Origin: Fragilariopsis cylindrus CCMP1102
Lineage: Eukaryota > Bacillariophyta > Bacillariophyceae > Bacillariales > Bacillariaceae
DNA: 64,000 bases
NCBI GenBank assembly: GCA_900095095.1
Contig: FMBT01000293.1
Span: 62,001-126,000 of the forward strand
Direction: 5' to 3'
Part shown: in pieces, positions 21,336 through 31,858 of the stretch
How the letters are laid out: every line of letters begins with the position of its first letter
Numbering within the stretch: the first letter of the stretch is position 1
Notes under the pieces: generated by a model
What the model was told of the DNA's origin: nothing
The model's database searches: none
The model's input: the letters and a program-made list of their open reading frames with translations, nothing else
Translations under genes and position numbers: made by a program

Positions 21336-24038
21336 ATGAACGACCAATTTGGTGGCTTCGATTTAAATTCTTTTGGACTGGATGGTTTTACTCAAGGGAC
21401 GAGTTCTACCACGACGCAACAGCAACAACACAGTACACAGCAGCAGCAGCAGCAGCAGCAACGATACGTCTCCGCGTCGAACAGTACTAATAATGTTGGT
21501 CCATGCATGGAGACTTATGATCCCAATCAGGTTCTAGGTGGTGTCGGCGGCGCTACGTATGCTAATTCTATCGGGACAAATCACCACAGTCAACATTCTC
21601 TTCATTCTCATTCGTCAAGGGCGGGTCCAATTAACGGCTCGAGGAATCATCAAAATCATAGTAGTCAAAACCATAGCGTACACCACCACCATCACCAACA
21701 ACAACAACAACAAACACATCAGACACTCATGCCTGCTAGCGTAGTTGTTCCTGGAAGTATCCCCGGTGCGTTATCATCTTCACAGCGACGGCCATCGTCG
21801 TCGTCAATTAATGCAAATGGTATCGGAATAAGTCAAGGGGGAGGATTTCCTGATTTTGAACCGATACCGATGTCGAAACAACGTGATGGGAGAAGAGTGC
21901 AACATCAACATTTATCAGTTTCGTCGCGCCGTAGTAGTAGTAATAATAATCACGCTCCACACACTGTTGGTGCACCATCCTCCCCTGTAAATAATCATCG
22001 TCTACAACGTCAACGCCAACATGAATATCGTCATCAACAGCACACGCAACAACCGCAAACACAACAACAACTTCACAGTAAAAGACCGCCGGATGCAATA
22101 TCATCAGACATCTTTGCAATCCATCATCAACAGCAGCCGCCGCCGCAACAACAACAACAGTCGCGATCGAAATCGAAGCCAAAGCCACAACCACCCAAAA
22201 TAGAAGAATGGTTAGAGAAACTCGAATTGAAAGTATCCGGAGTGTCTTTAGAACCGATGACCGGTACGGAAATTATTGCGAAGGTGACGCTTAGATCGAA
22301 TGAAGTAGTAACTCGATATTTACCATGCGTAGATTTTTTAGTACAATGTCAACAAGAACTACGAAAGGGATTACAGGTAGCAACTGCAAAGCGGTATGTT
22401 CATCATATGTTCCGAGATACGATGACTCCTCGACAGTTTTACACCAATTATATTGCCAGTCTACCAGAACGTTTCTATAGAAAGAATCGTAGACTTATGG
22501 ACCATGAAAATATAACAGCTGCAGTGAAAGAACTACAAACATTATGTGCCAATGCTAAGGGAGTAGAAAGTCAAGGCTGTGAGGTTGTGAAGAATACATT
22601 TTTAGGTGGGATGAAGGATGGTGAATCGTGGGGATTAAGAAAATGGCTTTCAAAGCAGGGTGGAGCGTTACATATCTGTAATGATACCGAGTGTTTATCC
22701 AATTCGTGCCAAACACTTGATAGAGACTTAGAATCAACCAAAAAATTAGCAGATCGATTACGTCCACTTGCTGAGAATGCATTGAAGAAATTAAAGAGTG
22801 AGATACCATCTTCCTACCAAGAACAGAGTTCTGCACATCCGTATCTTCCATTTTTCCACCGTCTCGAGTGCGCGTTACGAGGTATGGCCAATTTTGATCC
22901 GGAAGATGATGATGTTATTTGTATCATTGATGATGATGAAGTAGAGGAACTTAAAGCAAAAGCGAAAGCATCAGATACTAGTAGTAAGCGCAAGTCTGAT
23001 TCTACTAGCAAAAGAAACAAAAAATCATCATCATCATCATCATCTTCAACAAAGCGAAAGTCTTCCGCGGCATTCACGCCTTTAATCGAAAAGGATGACG
23101 ACAATAGTGTGGACAGTGACATCGAAATTCTAGATGAAAAACCTCCAGCGAAACGAAAACGAGTACGAGATGAGGAAGCAGCAACTTTATACACCGATAA
23201 AACGAGCACGGGTGTTGATCATGACGACGACGAATTTAATTTAGAAACAGAAACGGGAGACGATTCAGATATTATGGAAGAGTTACTGAAAACCCTAGAT
23301 GATAATGACGATCCAATTAACTTTGATGAATTTGAACAAGAGAGTGGTGACGACGACGACGGTGATAATGATGCAAATCACACTACAAACAATATCAATA
23401 CTATCAATGCATTTGATCTTGCCGATGGCTTGGATTCATTAGCTACACTTTTTGATTCCAATCAACACGATAAGGTTCGTCCGTCAGACATTATTGGGGA
23501 AGTAGAAGGATTTTGGGATGACAGCTGTCGTTACGCTAGTGCATTAAGATTGTTCTCTGAAATATTACGATCTCCTGACTGTACAAACTTTGTCCTTGAA
23601 TCAGTAGATGAAGACGAGTTGATTCAAATGGGGAAACTTCCGTATACTGAAATAGTTAAGCACCCGTTATCTTTCCGAGATATTGTTTCTGCCCTACTGC
23701 AAGATTTTAATGCAACCGACAACAGTATAGAGTGCAGCAATGGTCTGTTACCATTCGGTACAACTCTTTCAGATTGGAATATGTGGAAAGGATTGGAATT
23801 ACTTCAAGCAGTCGATTTAGTCCTTTTGAATTCTTTGGCGTATGGAAAAGCAAACGAAGGGGCATCTAAATCGAACGCTCGATCTCGAACAAACAAACTC
23901 CGAAAAGTTCTTTGGGCGGGCATCAAACAGGTCGTTGATGACCATATGTCATCGGCTGATGCAGAGGGACGGAGGCGTTGTACTCCTACAAGGAGAGGCG
24001 AATCAAGTGGCTTTGTTGTTCGGAAAGGTTCGGCATAA
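21336..24038 (+). CDS. Nuclear Gln-rich protein with SUMO-interacting motifs and bromodomain-like C-terminus
   Basis: I do not recognise this 900-residue protein as a whole. The first 290 residues are Gln, His and Ser-rich, like a disordered regulatory region. A well-formed domain of unknown family follows (about 288-520, from IEEWLEKLEL to GMANFDPED), with conserved-looking Cys and Trp residues. Next is VICIIDDDE (527-535), a hydrophobic core followed by acids as in SUMO-interacting motifs, and a second such motif, IEILDE (596-601). Basic KRKR clusters (about 607-615) look like nuclear localisation signals. The C-terminal part (about 715-885) has a bromodomain-like pattern: LPYTEIVKHPLSFRDI, then a helix ending LLNSLAYGK. 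The usual acetyl-lysine-binding Asn is not at the expected place. A chromatin role is inference. Confidence 0.7.
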   Translation: MNDQFGGFDLNSFGLDGFTQGTSSTTTQQQQHSTQQQQQQQQRYVSASNSTNNVGPCMETYDPNQVLGGVGGATYANSIGTNHHSQHSLHSHSSRAGPINGSRNHQNHSSQNHSVHHHHHQQQQQQTHQTLMPASVVVPGSIPGALSSSQRRPSSSSINANGIGISQGGGFPDFEPIPMSKQRDGRRVQHQHLSVSSRRSSSNNNHAPHTVGAPSSPVNNHRLQRQRQHEYRHQQHTQQPQTQQQLHSKRPPDAISSDIFAIHHQQQPPPQQQQQSRSKSKPKPQPPKIEEWLEKLELKVSGVSLEPMTGTEIIAKVTLRSNEVVTRYLPCVDFLVQCQQELRKGLQVATAKRYVHHMFRDTMTPRQFYTNYIASLPERFYRKNRRLMDHENITAAVKELQTLCANAKGVESQGCEVVKNTFLGGMKDGESWGLRKWLSKQGGALHICNDTECLSNSCQTLDRDLESTKKLADRLRPLAENALKKLKSEIPSSYQEQSSAHPYLPFFHRLECALRGMANFDPEDDDVICIIDDDEVEELKAKAKASDTSSKRKSDSTSKRNKKSSSSSSSSTKRKSSAAFTPLIEKDDDNSVDSDIEILDEKPPAKRKRVRDEEAATLYTDKTSTGVDHDDDEFNLETETGDDSDIMEELLKTLDDNDDPINFDEFEQESGDDDDGDNDANHTTNNINTINAFDLADGLDSLATLFDSNQHDKVRPSDIIGEVEGFWDDSCRYASALRLFSEILRSPDCTNFVLESVDEDELIQMGKLPYTEIVKHPLSFRDIVSALLQDFNATDNSIECSNGLLPFGTTLSDWNMWKGLELLQAVDLVLLNSLAYGKANEGASKSNARSRTNKLRKVLWAGIKQVVDDHMSSADAEGRRRCTPTRRGESSGFVVRKGSA

Positions 24039-24249
24039 TTGAATTATTAATTAGTAAACATGATTGATTAAAAAAAACCTCTGTAAAAATCGTAACTATT
24101 GCTTCCTTGACGAGATGATACTATTTTGCTACTACTAATGCGTTTTATTGGATTTTGATAATTTTATTCTATTAGAAACTGAACGAACGAAAAATTAGTG
24201 TCACCTAACTATTGAAATGAAAAGTTTTCTCGTTATTATAACAACCTCA

Positions 24250-26232
24250 CTAAATATGTTTTGGTTTAATTGATCTATTATTCGTGCGCCGTACTTCTGT
24301 TGGAGGAAATTCGTCACTTGGGTGGTTTGAAGAGTTCGAAGGGGGTTCATTCACATCGAAACCTGATCGATGATTAAGCCCTGTTGTAGCTGATGTTGTT
24401 GCTGCTGCTGTTTGTTCTATCCCAAATTCAGTAGATGGTAATTTTATAGCTCCTTCTACTATGGACGATAGGTGATGAGTTCCTATACCTGGTGGGGTAC
24501 CCCCGTTGGCAGATGATGATTCGGTAGTGGCCTTTCGATTTAACATGAAATCAGGAGGATCTAGCACTGTATCGTTCAGATTGCGTCTCGATCTGGTAAA
24601 ATTTCGTACCTCTCGTGGATCGTCGACTTGTGAATGTGGCCAAAGATCTGGTCGACTCACACTTTGCCTTCTAATCAAAGGACTGCGCTCATTAAGTGGC
24701 ATACTTGAATCTCCTTCCGAACGATTATAAAAGAGAACGTAGGAGGATTTAAACAACTCCTTGTGAATGGATTCATCAACAGAACGGTACGATCTATCAT
24801 TGAACTCATACCACTTATCATCAAATCTATTTAATGTATGAGCGGTATAATGACCCCCACTCAGACCTCCCATGTGATTTGATACAGCATAGAGATCGTA
24901 AGTCGGGTAAACTCCACGGGAAGATTTGACTCGTGATTTCAAATCCCAATCTGTGACAGGATGCTCTATAGAAGCATCATTCTTGGAACCAACTTTACCA
25001 TATTCATTATACTTGAACCGCTTCAGGTGAACGATCAATACTGGAGGTAACATCCATATATCTTGTTTTTTGGTTCCATCCACATGATCCTTGCACTTTT
25101 CACAGTAATACTGGTCTGCTCCTTCGAGTTTCTCTTCTTTCAGGTACAGGTCCATACAACCATCAATGGATTTGCATGTCTTCGTTATTGGAAGGGATAG
25201 ATACATAAAGGGTTCAAATCGAATATTCACATGACCACACGTCAAACACGTACATGTATTCCGTATTTGTCCCTGAAACATATCTACAATAAGTGACTTG
25301 TTACGACGCAAATAATTTTTCCAATTTTCAACAGCATCCTCTTCATTATTAGATCCATCACAGTCGTGATCTTCGATGTATGGCCTTTCTTTTACTCGAT
25401 TCAAATCTTCGTGAATACCATCCAACAAAAAGGCCAGTAATTCCTGTGCGTCGTGCTGGTGATAACCAACAAATTGTGGCGCAAAGGTCTCAAGTTGTTT
25501 CTTAAAGCTTATGGGCTCTACTACAGATTTACTTCCCAGCCACATTTGTTTTGTAAGTTCAGCATATGCAGTTGAAAGTCTCCCACCTGTACCCAAAAAA
25601 TTCTTCTTGTTGATTTCGGACCGATAGTCGTATCCAAGAAAGTAATCGGTCAACGGGATCGTGGCACTTAAACATTGTAGACTACTGTTTAAGAAACAAG
25701 TATTTCCAAGGTTTCTTAATCCGATCACTCCCATAGGAACGCTCTGATCATGTTTACTTATTTCTGCCTCGGACAAATTATACATCACTGCCTCATGGAC
25801 ACGACTGTACGTTGTAGCTCTTTGTCTTGGTGAGTTTGGTACATCGTTCACGTTTTTGGGGCTGCTATCAAAGACGGCATTCCCACCTCGATCGACTCGA
25901 GATCCTACACGTAAAATGGATTTTCGAATCGAAGAGAAGATTCCATCTCGATTGCGTTTCGTTCCTGCAGCGGCGGCTGATATCATTTGCTCCCTTCGGG
26001 GTGGAGGAAGTTGTGCTATAGTAGGTGAAGCATCAGAATAATGCGGGAAATCGCCATGATCATCGTCAATGTTGTCAGCATTTCCGTTTCCTCCCTGCTG
26101 TTGATCTGGTCCTTCTTCCATTGGCGGGGACTTAGAGCAGGTATGCCCCATGATCACCGGCTCGTCAGGCCGATCTTCTTCTTTTCTTGAGAAATCTAAA
26201 GTCAAGAGCTTACAGAGTTTTTCTGTAAACAT
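24250..26232 (-). CDS. Ubiquitin-specific protease (USP/UBP family), possibly N-myristoylated
   Basis: This single-exon gene encodes a peptidase C19 deubiquitinase. The Cys box is GLRNLGNTCFLNSSLQCL, with the catalytic Cys at 179 of the 660-residue reading. The His box is GGLSGGHYTAHTL, followed by WYEFNDRSY with the third catalytic residue. Two CxxC pairs (CTCLTCG and YYCEKCKD) form the zinc site of the fingers. QFVGYHQHDAQELLAFLLDGIHED is the usual QQDAxE block, here with HHD. The catalytic domain spans about 168-510; both flanks are polar and disordered. The first Met is at 26232. The Met at 26151 starts MGHTCSKS, a good N-myristoylation sequence with a palmitoylatable Cys, and may be the real start, giving 633 residues. 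Confidence 0.9.
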   Translation of the reverse strand: MFTEKLCKLLTLDFSRKEEDRPDEPVIMGHTCSKSPPMEEGPDQQQGGNGNADNIDDDHGDFPHYSDASPTIAQLPPPRREQMISAAAAGTKRNRDGIFSSIRKSILRVGSRVDRGGNAVFDSSPKNVNDVPNSPRQRATTYSRVHEAVMYNLSEAEISKHDQSVPMGVIGLRNLGNTCFLNSSLQCLSATIPLTDYFLGYDYRSEINKKNFLGTGGRLSTAYAELTKQMWLGSKSVVEPISFKKQLETFAPQFVGYHQHDAQELLAFLLDGIHEDLNRVKERPYIEDHDCDGSNNEEDAVENWKNYLRRNKSLIVDMFQGQIRNTCTCLTCGHVNIRFEPFMYLSLPITKTCKSIDGCMDLYLKEEKLEGADQYYCEKCKDHVDGTKKQDIWMLPPVLIVHLKRFKYNEYGKVGSKNDASIEHPVTDWDLKSRVKSSRGVYPTYDLYAVSNHMGGLSGGHYTAHTLNRFDDKWYEFNDRSYRSVDESIHKELFKSSYVLFYNRSEGDSSMPLNERSPLIRRQSVSRPDLWPHSQVDDPREVRNFTRSRRNLNDTVLDPPDFMLNRKATTESSSANGGTPPGIGTHHLSSIVEGAIKLPSTEFGIEQTAAATTSATTGLNHRSGFDVNEPPSNSSNHPSDEFPPTEVRRTNNRSIKPKHI

Positions 26233-27533
26233 ATAGTGGTCGGTCTTGTCTTTCTCATAAATGAAATATTGTATTTGTTTACACAGGTTGTCGCTGGATT
26301 GCTATCCATTAATGCTAACTTTTCCAACCTCTTCTTTGACTACCAGTACTTCGTCTCTGCCTACTTATTACTCTCTCCTTTACTTAAAAAATAAACACGA
26401 AAATACCTCCTCCGTCTCAGAAGAAAGTTACGCCATGAATTTTTTTTACACATCAGAGGATAGATTTTTTCTAAATTATTGCGCACCTTTATTTTAACCT
26501 TATTTGCTTATTCAATCAAAAAAATTATTAAGGATTTCGTTTTGGGGCATCGACAAAAAACAATAAAATTACTTTATTAACCAATCGATCAAGGTAGGGA
26601 TTCTTCACATGCCGGTGAATACAATACAACAAACATAGGATAAGAAGAAGAATAAAAGTAAGCGAGCTATCTGCTGTATTTAATCTTCCACCATTACTTT
26701 ACTGGATCGAAGAATAGCAAGTAGACCAACAACAACAAATCACATATTGGTCAGAACATGCCATTGCTATTGTTTTTGCACCATTTTATGGAGCAACCAA
26801 GAAGCCTAATAGGAACAGTTTATTGTAACTTCTCTACTGAAACGTTGACACATGAGCCACAATCAGTATAAACCAAGCACTGTTGGTATTGTTCAACACC
26901 TATGATGATGTGCGGTGCTGTACATAATAATGAGAAAATATATAATTTAATATTTTTCTCTGCAACCAGGGATGAATCTAATAGTACTGATACTTAACTG
27001 TTTCATGTCAACTCCATATTCATTGTGTGGCATCTCTCTTTTGCTTCACCGCTACTACACAGTTTGAAATTGTTTCAACTACATTTCCTTTATTTAAATA
27101 CAGTATAGTAGTATACAGTAGTGCTCCACTCACGCCACACCATGTTACAATAAAATGAAAAAAAATCAGGAGTTTCACGATTCAATTCGATTCGATTCAT
27201 AATGACTTTTCTTATATTTTGATAATAATTAATTGTGCCACTTGTACTTTTATGTGGCATTTTATCCCCTTCGCCGTTTCCGTCGACCTTGAAGAAGTTT
27301 GTGAACATTTTTGGACGCGTTTGACAATAATAAATACCGATGGGATTTTTTGAGATTTTTAGTTTCCATCTCATCATCGCAAGCTCTTGGTCGTTGCCTT
27401 TCAATTAAATAACATCAATAATGGTGAAAAGATAAACTGCAAATTTGCACTATAACCATCTTCAAATAGAAACACTTCAAATAGAAACGCATTACAGGCA
27501 CTGAAGCTAATGAAGATTTGTGTTCATTGATGT
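26233..27533. other. Intergenic region between divergent USP and LRR genes
   Basis: It should hold the promoters of both flanking genes. A minus-strand frame at 27090-27377 (about 95 residues from its first ATG) has no recognisable domain and ends in low-complexity Tyr codons, so I do not call it. I see no RNA gene. Confidence 0.45.
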
Positions 27534-30261
27534 ATGTACAGTAAAGAATTGTTTCTGACAATGGATTCCAAAACGTGGAGTAGACGGAGGAAGAGGAGGA
27601 GGAGCTTGGTTCCTATCCTATTTTGCTCAGTTATCGTTGGAAGTGACACTGCCTTCGCTGCCGATCATCACTTAAGAAGTACACGGCGGACAAACGACTT
27701 GGGAATTAACCGAGAAAGAATACTACCATGTTCGTTTGAGTTGAATGAAATAGAATCTGATATAGAATCACTAGAGGCTAGATCAAGACATCGTTCACAT
27801 CCCATAGAAAGGAATATTTTCGTCCACCATACACAGACAACTGCATCTCCAAGTGAATTGCCTTCCACTCTACCAACAAATTATGATATTACGTCGAATA
27901 TTCCATATACTATACCATCGTCAACACCATCTCTAACACCGACGATCGTTCCATCTTTATCACCGACAAGAATACAAGTTACACAACCTGCTGCCTCAAT
28001 TGTGCCAACTTTGACAGACAGCAACACCGAAATACCATCTTCAATAATAATAGATGATGATATTAATGATGAAGATGGTTTCAACATAACTGACTCGCCA
28101 TCGCCGTCCTCACAACCAATAGAAGGGGATGGTAACTCAACCATTACTTCAATCGATAAGTTTCTAGGACAAACAATATCAGATACCGGGGAAATTGATA
28201 TTTTAGGCTCACCACAGAACAACGCTCTTCTGGCAATATTAAACAATACACCAGAACTTGATCCGAGTAATCCAGAAGATCAAATAGAGATACTTCAACG
28301 GTACGCACTAAATACATTATACTTTTCAACAAATGGGGATAGTTGGAAGGATAATAATATGTGGACGTCGGCGAGTCATCCATGTGGGAGTGGAAATTAT
28401 GGGAACGATACAAACATTAATAATACAAGTCAAAGCGCTGCATGGTTTGGGGTACTATGCGACCCGACTGAAGAAATTATTGAAAGGTTGTCTCTAGAAG
28501 GCAACGATTTACGAGGGGGGTTACCTTCTGAGATACAAGGTCTAAACGGATTACAGGTATTGGAATTGAATGAGAATCAACTAAGTGGATCTATTCCGGG
28601 CGCTATTGGGAATCTAACAAAGCTAACTATATTTGAAGTTGGTACTAATTTTATTTCTGGAACGGTCCCAACAACAATAGGAAGTCTTTCTTCAATGATA
28701 TTATTAGATATTTCTTCGAATTTTCTTACTGGGACTTTGTTTACAGAGTTGGGACAATTGTCGAAGCTCACTGGGCTCTCGATTAAGTCTAACTTTTTGG
28801 GTGGCTCAATCCCTACTGAACTCTTGTCTCTATCTTCTATGGGTAAGTTACTTGGCGGGCGGTAGTCTAATAAACTTTCTAAAATGATCGAATATATATT
28901 TCTAACTGCTCGTTGCCATCAATTTCTAATTCCTATATTTCTTCTCGATATTTTATCAAAACCAATTGCTAATGGTATACAGTTTCTTTGGATATGGATA
29001 ATAATGAACTTTCAGGATCGCTTCCATCCGAAATTGGACAACTAACTAATGCTATTTCAGTTTCTATTTCAGGAAATTCGTTAACTGGAATCGTCCCAAA
29101 GGAGATTGTGACACTAGAAAACCTTGAAACTTTCAGTGCCAACACCAATTTCGTGGGAGGCCAACTACCGGATATATTTGACAAGCTCTTCTACTTGAGA
29201 AGCTTTGATATGGCATTTAATTTCTTGACGGGTTCATTACCCCCATCACTTTTCTACAACGCAAGCCTATTGGAAAGACTGAATCTTAGTGGCAATACTC
29301 TCGGGAATGAGCTTCCCTTACCAGGAGGTCTCGGTCAGATGAAAGCTTTGCAGTTGTTAGATCTATCTATAAATCAATTTCTTGGAACAATTCCAGGTGA
29401 AATAACTAAAATGAAATCACTCAAAGAGTTACGATTAGACAAGAATTTTTTGACCGGACAACTTCCAACGGATTTTTTTCAGTTAAGTAATATTGAAATT
29501 TTGTCATTGTCCGAAAACTCTCTTTCGGTACTTCCAACTCGACTGATAGGTTTTCCAAGCTACGGGAACTACAACTTAGTTCTAATATCATCGAAGAGTT
29601 ACCTGAGGAGTACGTGAATAATTTTACAAATCTCGGTAAGTTGCAAGAAGTGAATTAGTTACTCCCTCATCTTTGAACAATCTTTCTTCAATTACTCATA
29701 CTAATAAACTTTGCTTTTTTGTTCATATATCAATCATCAATAGAAATTTTAAATGTTTCAAGAAACGCCATCGGTGGAGATGATTTTCCGAGTCGGTTCC
29801 AGTCAACCGCTCTTACAACTGTGGACTTTAGCTTCAATAACTTGAATACAACATTTAATCTATCATCTTTGACAGGTCTTGTAAACATTCAGAACATACA
29901 TATGGCTTCTTGCTCAATCCAGTCAAGTCTACCTAATGATATAAGTGTCCTTCAGTCATTGGTCACGATTGATTTGGATAGTAACGTATTTTTGGAAGGT
30001 ACAATTCCTTCATCTCTCGGGGACATTTCCACACTACAAAAGATTATTTTGGCGTCAAACTCTCTCTCAGGGACAATCCCTGTGGAACTTGCTCAGCTTG
30101 AGAATTTAACCATTTTTGAATTGCAATTCAATTCTCTCACGGGTACAATCCCTACAGAGTTTGGCACATTGACTAACCTTGAAACCTTTAATACTACTGG
30201 AAATAATATAACAGAGGCTGGAAATAATATAACAGAGGATTTGAATGAACTTAATGATTGA
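27534..30261 (+). CDS. Secreted leucine-rich-repeat protein, one-base frame break in exon 2
   Basis: Three exons: 27534-28842, 28983-29635 and 29744-30261 (introns 140 and 108 bp). The start could also be 27561, which gives a compact signal peptide with a basic n-region (RRRKRRR), a hydrophobic core and an AFA cleavage site. A Ser/Thr/Pro-rich stretch (about 105-200) precedes a segment like the N-terminal cap of plant LRR proteins. About twenty plant-type repeats follow (LxxLxLxxNxLxGxIPxxL). At 29551-29554 (TTTT) one base appears missing. After it the good frame continues as LRELQLSSNIIEELPEEY, an LRR, while the unshifted frame runs to an early stop. The C-terminus has a tandem 21-base duplication encoding GNNITEA/GNNITED. 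No membrane helix or kinase follows, so it is probably secreted. Confidence 0.83.
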
Positions 30262-30997
30262 TTCTGAGGATGAGGGGGAAATAATAACAATTTTAGAGCT
30301 TAAAATTAATAGTAACATTTATTTTATCTAGTAGTAAAATAATAGTTACATTGCTTATTTCTTTAGTTGCATTTATTATACCTGAGAGTACAAACCTCGC
30401 GCAATGTTGCACTTTCTATTTGTATGGAAGAAAAACACGGGCATTTTTTACCTTGATTTTAATTATGATACGCTAACAATATTATGTTTCACTATCAACA
30501 ATAATTGCAATCTGTAGGAAAGATGTTGAAGTTGGGTGGCTATATATATTGTCTATCCTATATAACAAAATCATCGGGATAGTAAACAAACACATCTCTG
30601 GTAATAAGTTACAGTTATCTAGAAACTGCTACGGGTTTATATATATAAAACTATACGAAAAAAAAGATTACGAATGAAGACTCACTCTGTCTGCTCCACC
30701 TCCACCCTATCGGTACCGTAGTTAAAAAAATATGTGACTTGATAATTTCTCTCAGCACTACGCGCATACGGGACTGACTGGATTTGATCACGGACTAGAT
30801 TCTTGCGACCAACCACGAAAGCAATATCGAAATAAAGAGGCAGGCAAGAAGATGATGATAACGACAACATCGAACAAGATAACTAACATAAAACAACATT
30901 AACATCTTTGCTCAACCTCAGACTTTATTGACCATTGCCAATTGCACCTCCCTCCGTTTATTGCTTACTGAATATTGTAAATTAATAATTTTCCATC
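30262..30997. other. Intergenic region upstream of eIF1
   Basis: AT-rich sequence with no gene. It holds the LRR gene 3' end and the eIF1 promoter. The minus-strand frame at 30682-30870 looks like chance. Confidence 0.5.
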
Positions 30998-31482
30998 ATG
31001 CCTTCTACTTCTATGCAATTTAGTACATTCGGTAAGTATATTTATATCTAATCAAACATTTAGCATTGGGCGTCGTAGAACAAGTGTCGTTTGGGGCGTA
31101 CAAATAAATAATTACAATATTCTCACAGCAACAAACGTATTTGTTTTCTTCTTCTGTCCTGTATATTACATTACACACAGACGCCTTTGAGGACGCAGGA
31201 GATAATGCTGGTGGAACCTCGGAGGAAAAAATTCATGTTCGTGTCCAGCAACGTAACGGAAGAAAATGTATCACAACCATCGCAGGTTTGGCCGAAGATT
31301 TAGACATTAAACGAATTTGCAAGGCATTTAAAAAGAATTTTAGTTGTAACGGTGCTGTTCAAAAGGATGAAGATGCTGGAGAAGTTGTTCAATTGTCAGG
31401 TGATCAAAGAACAAATGTGAAAAGTTTCCTTGTTGATCAAGAAATCTGTCATGGCGAGAACATTGTTTTGCATGGTTTTTAA
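30998..31482 (+). CDS. SUI1: Translation initiation factor eIF1 (SUI1)
   Basis: Two exons, 30998-31031 and 31181-31482, give 111 residues, the normal eIF1 length; the 149-bp intron falls after codon 11. The SUI1 core is clear: KIHVRVQQRNGRKCITTIAGL, then DLDIKRICKAFKKNFSCNGAV, and the end FLVDQEICHGENIVLHGF. eIF1 binds the 40S subunit near the P site and enforces start-codon selection. The first exon encodes only MPSTSMQFSTF, so the gene is not visible as one open frame from its ATG. It converges on the Gln-rich zinc-finger gene. Confidence 0.95.
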
Positions 31483-31858
31483 GACAAACATATATATATC
31501 TATATATGTACAATGTACAATTGTATATCAAATTGGTGGTGGCATATACTACGGGAAGTCGTTTGTTAACACTGGGTATTCTATAGCATACAAGATATCC
31601 CTATAATTACAATGAAGGTAGGATAATTATTCTAGCTCAACTTTAGGTGGTCGATTTCTTCTTTTTTGATTAACAGTTGTATGTGTATGAAATATATAAT
31701 AGAAGGAAATCGTTTTGTACAGAAGAGTATATCTCCTAATTTCGAAAAATAATGATGTTAATATAGAAAAAAATGACGAAGACGCAGATTCACTTCTTCT
31801 GTTTATCGCACTTATACAAGTACTACAATTTTTAGATTCCTGCACCGCTATATCGCAT
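31483..31858. other. Intergenic region between convergent genes
   Basis: Holds the 3' flanks of eIF1 and the Gln-rich gene, with a TATATA/TGTACA-rich patch at about 31490-31525. Nothing else is seen. Confidence 0.5.

Noticed and set aside
27090-27404. Minus-strand frame of about 95 codons from its first ATG
   Set aside because: No recognisable domain and Tyr-rich end; kept only as a note in the intergenic entry.
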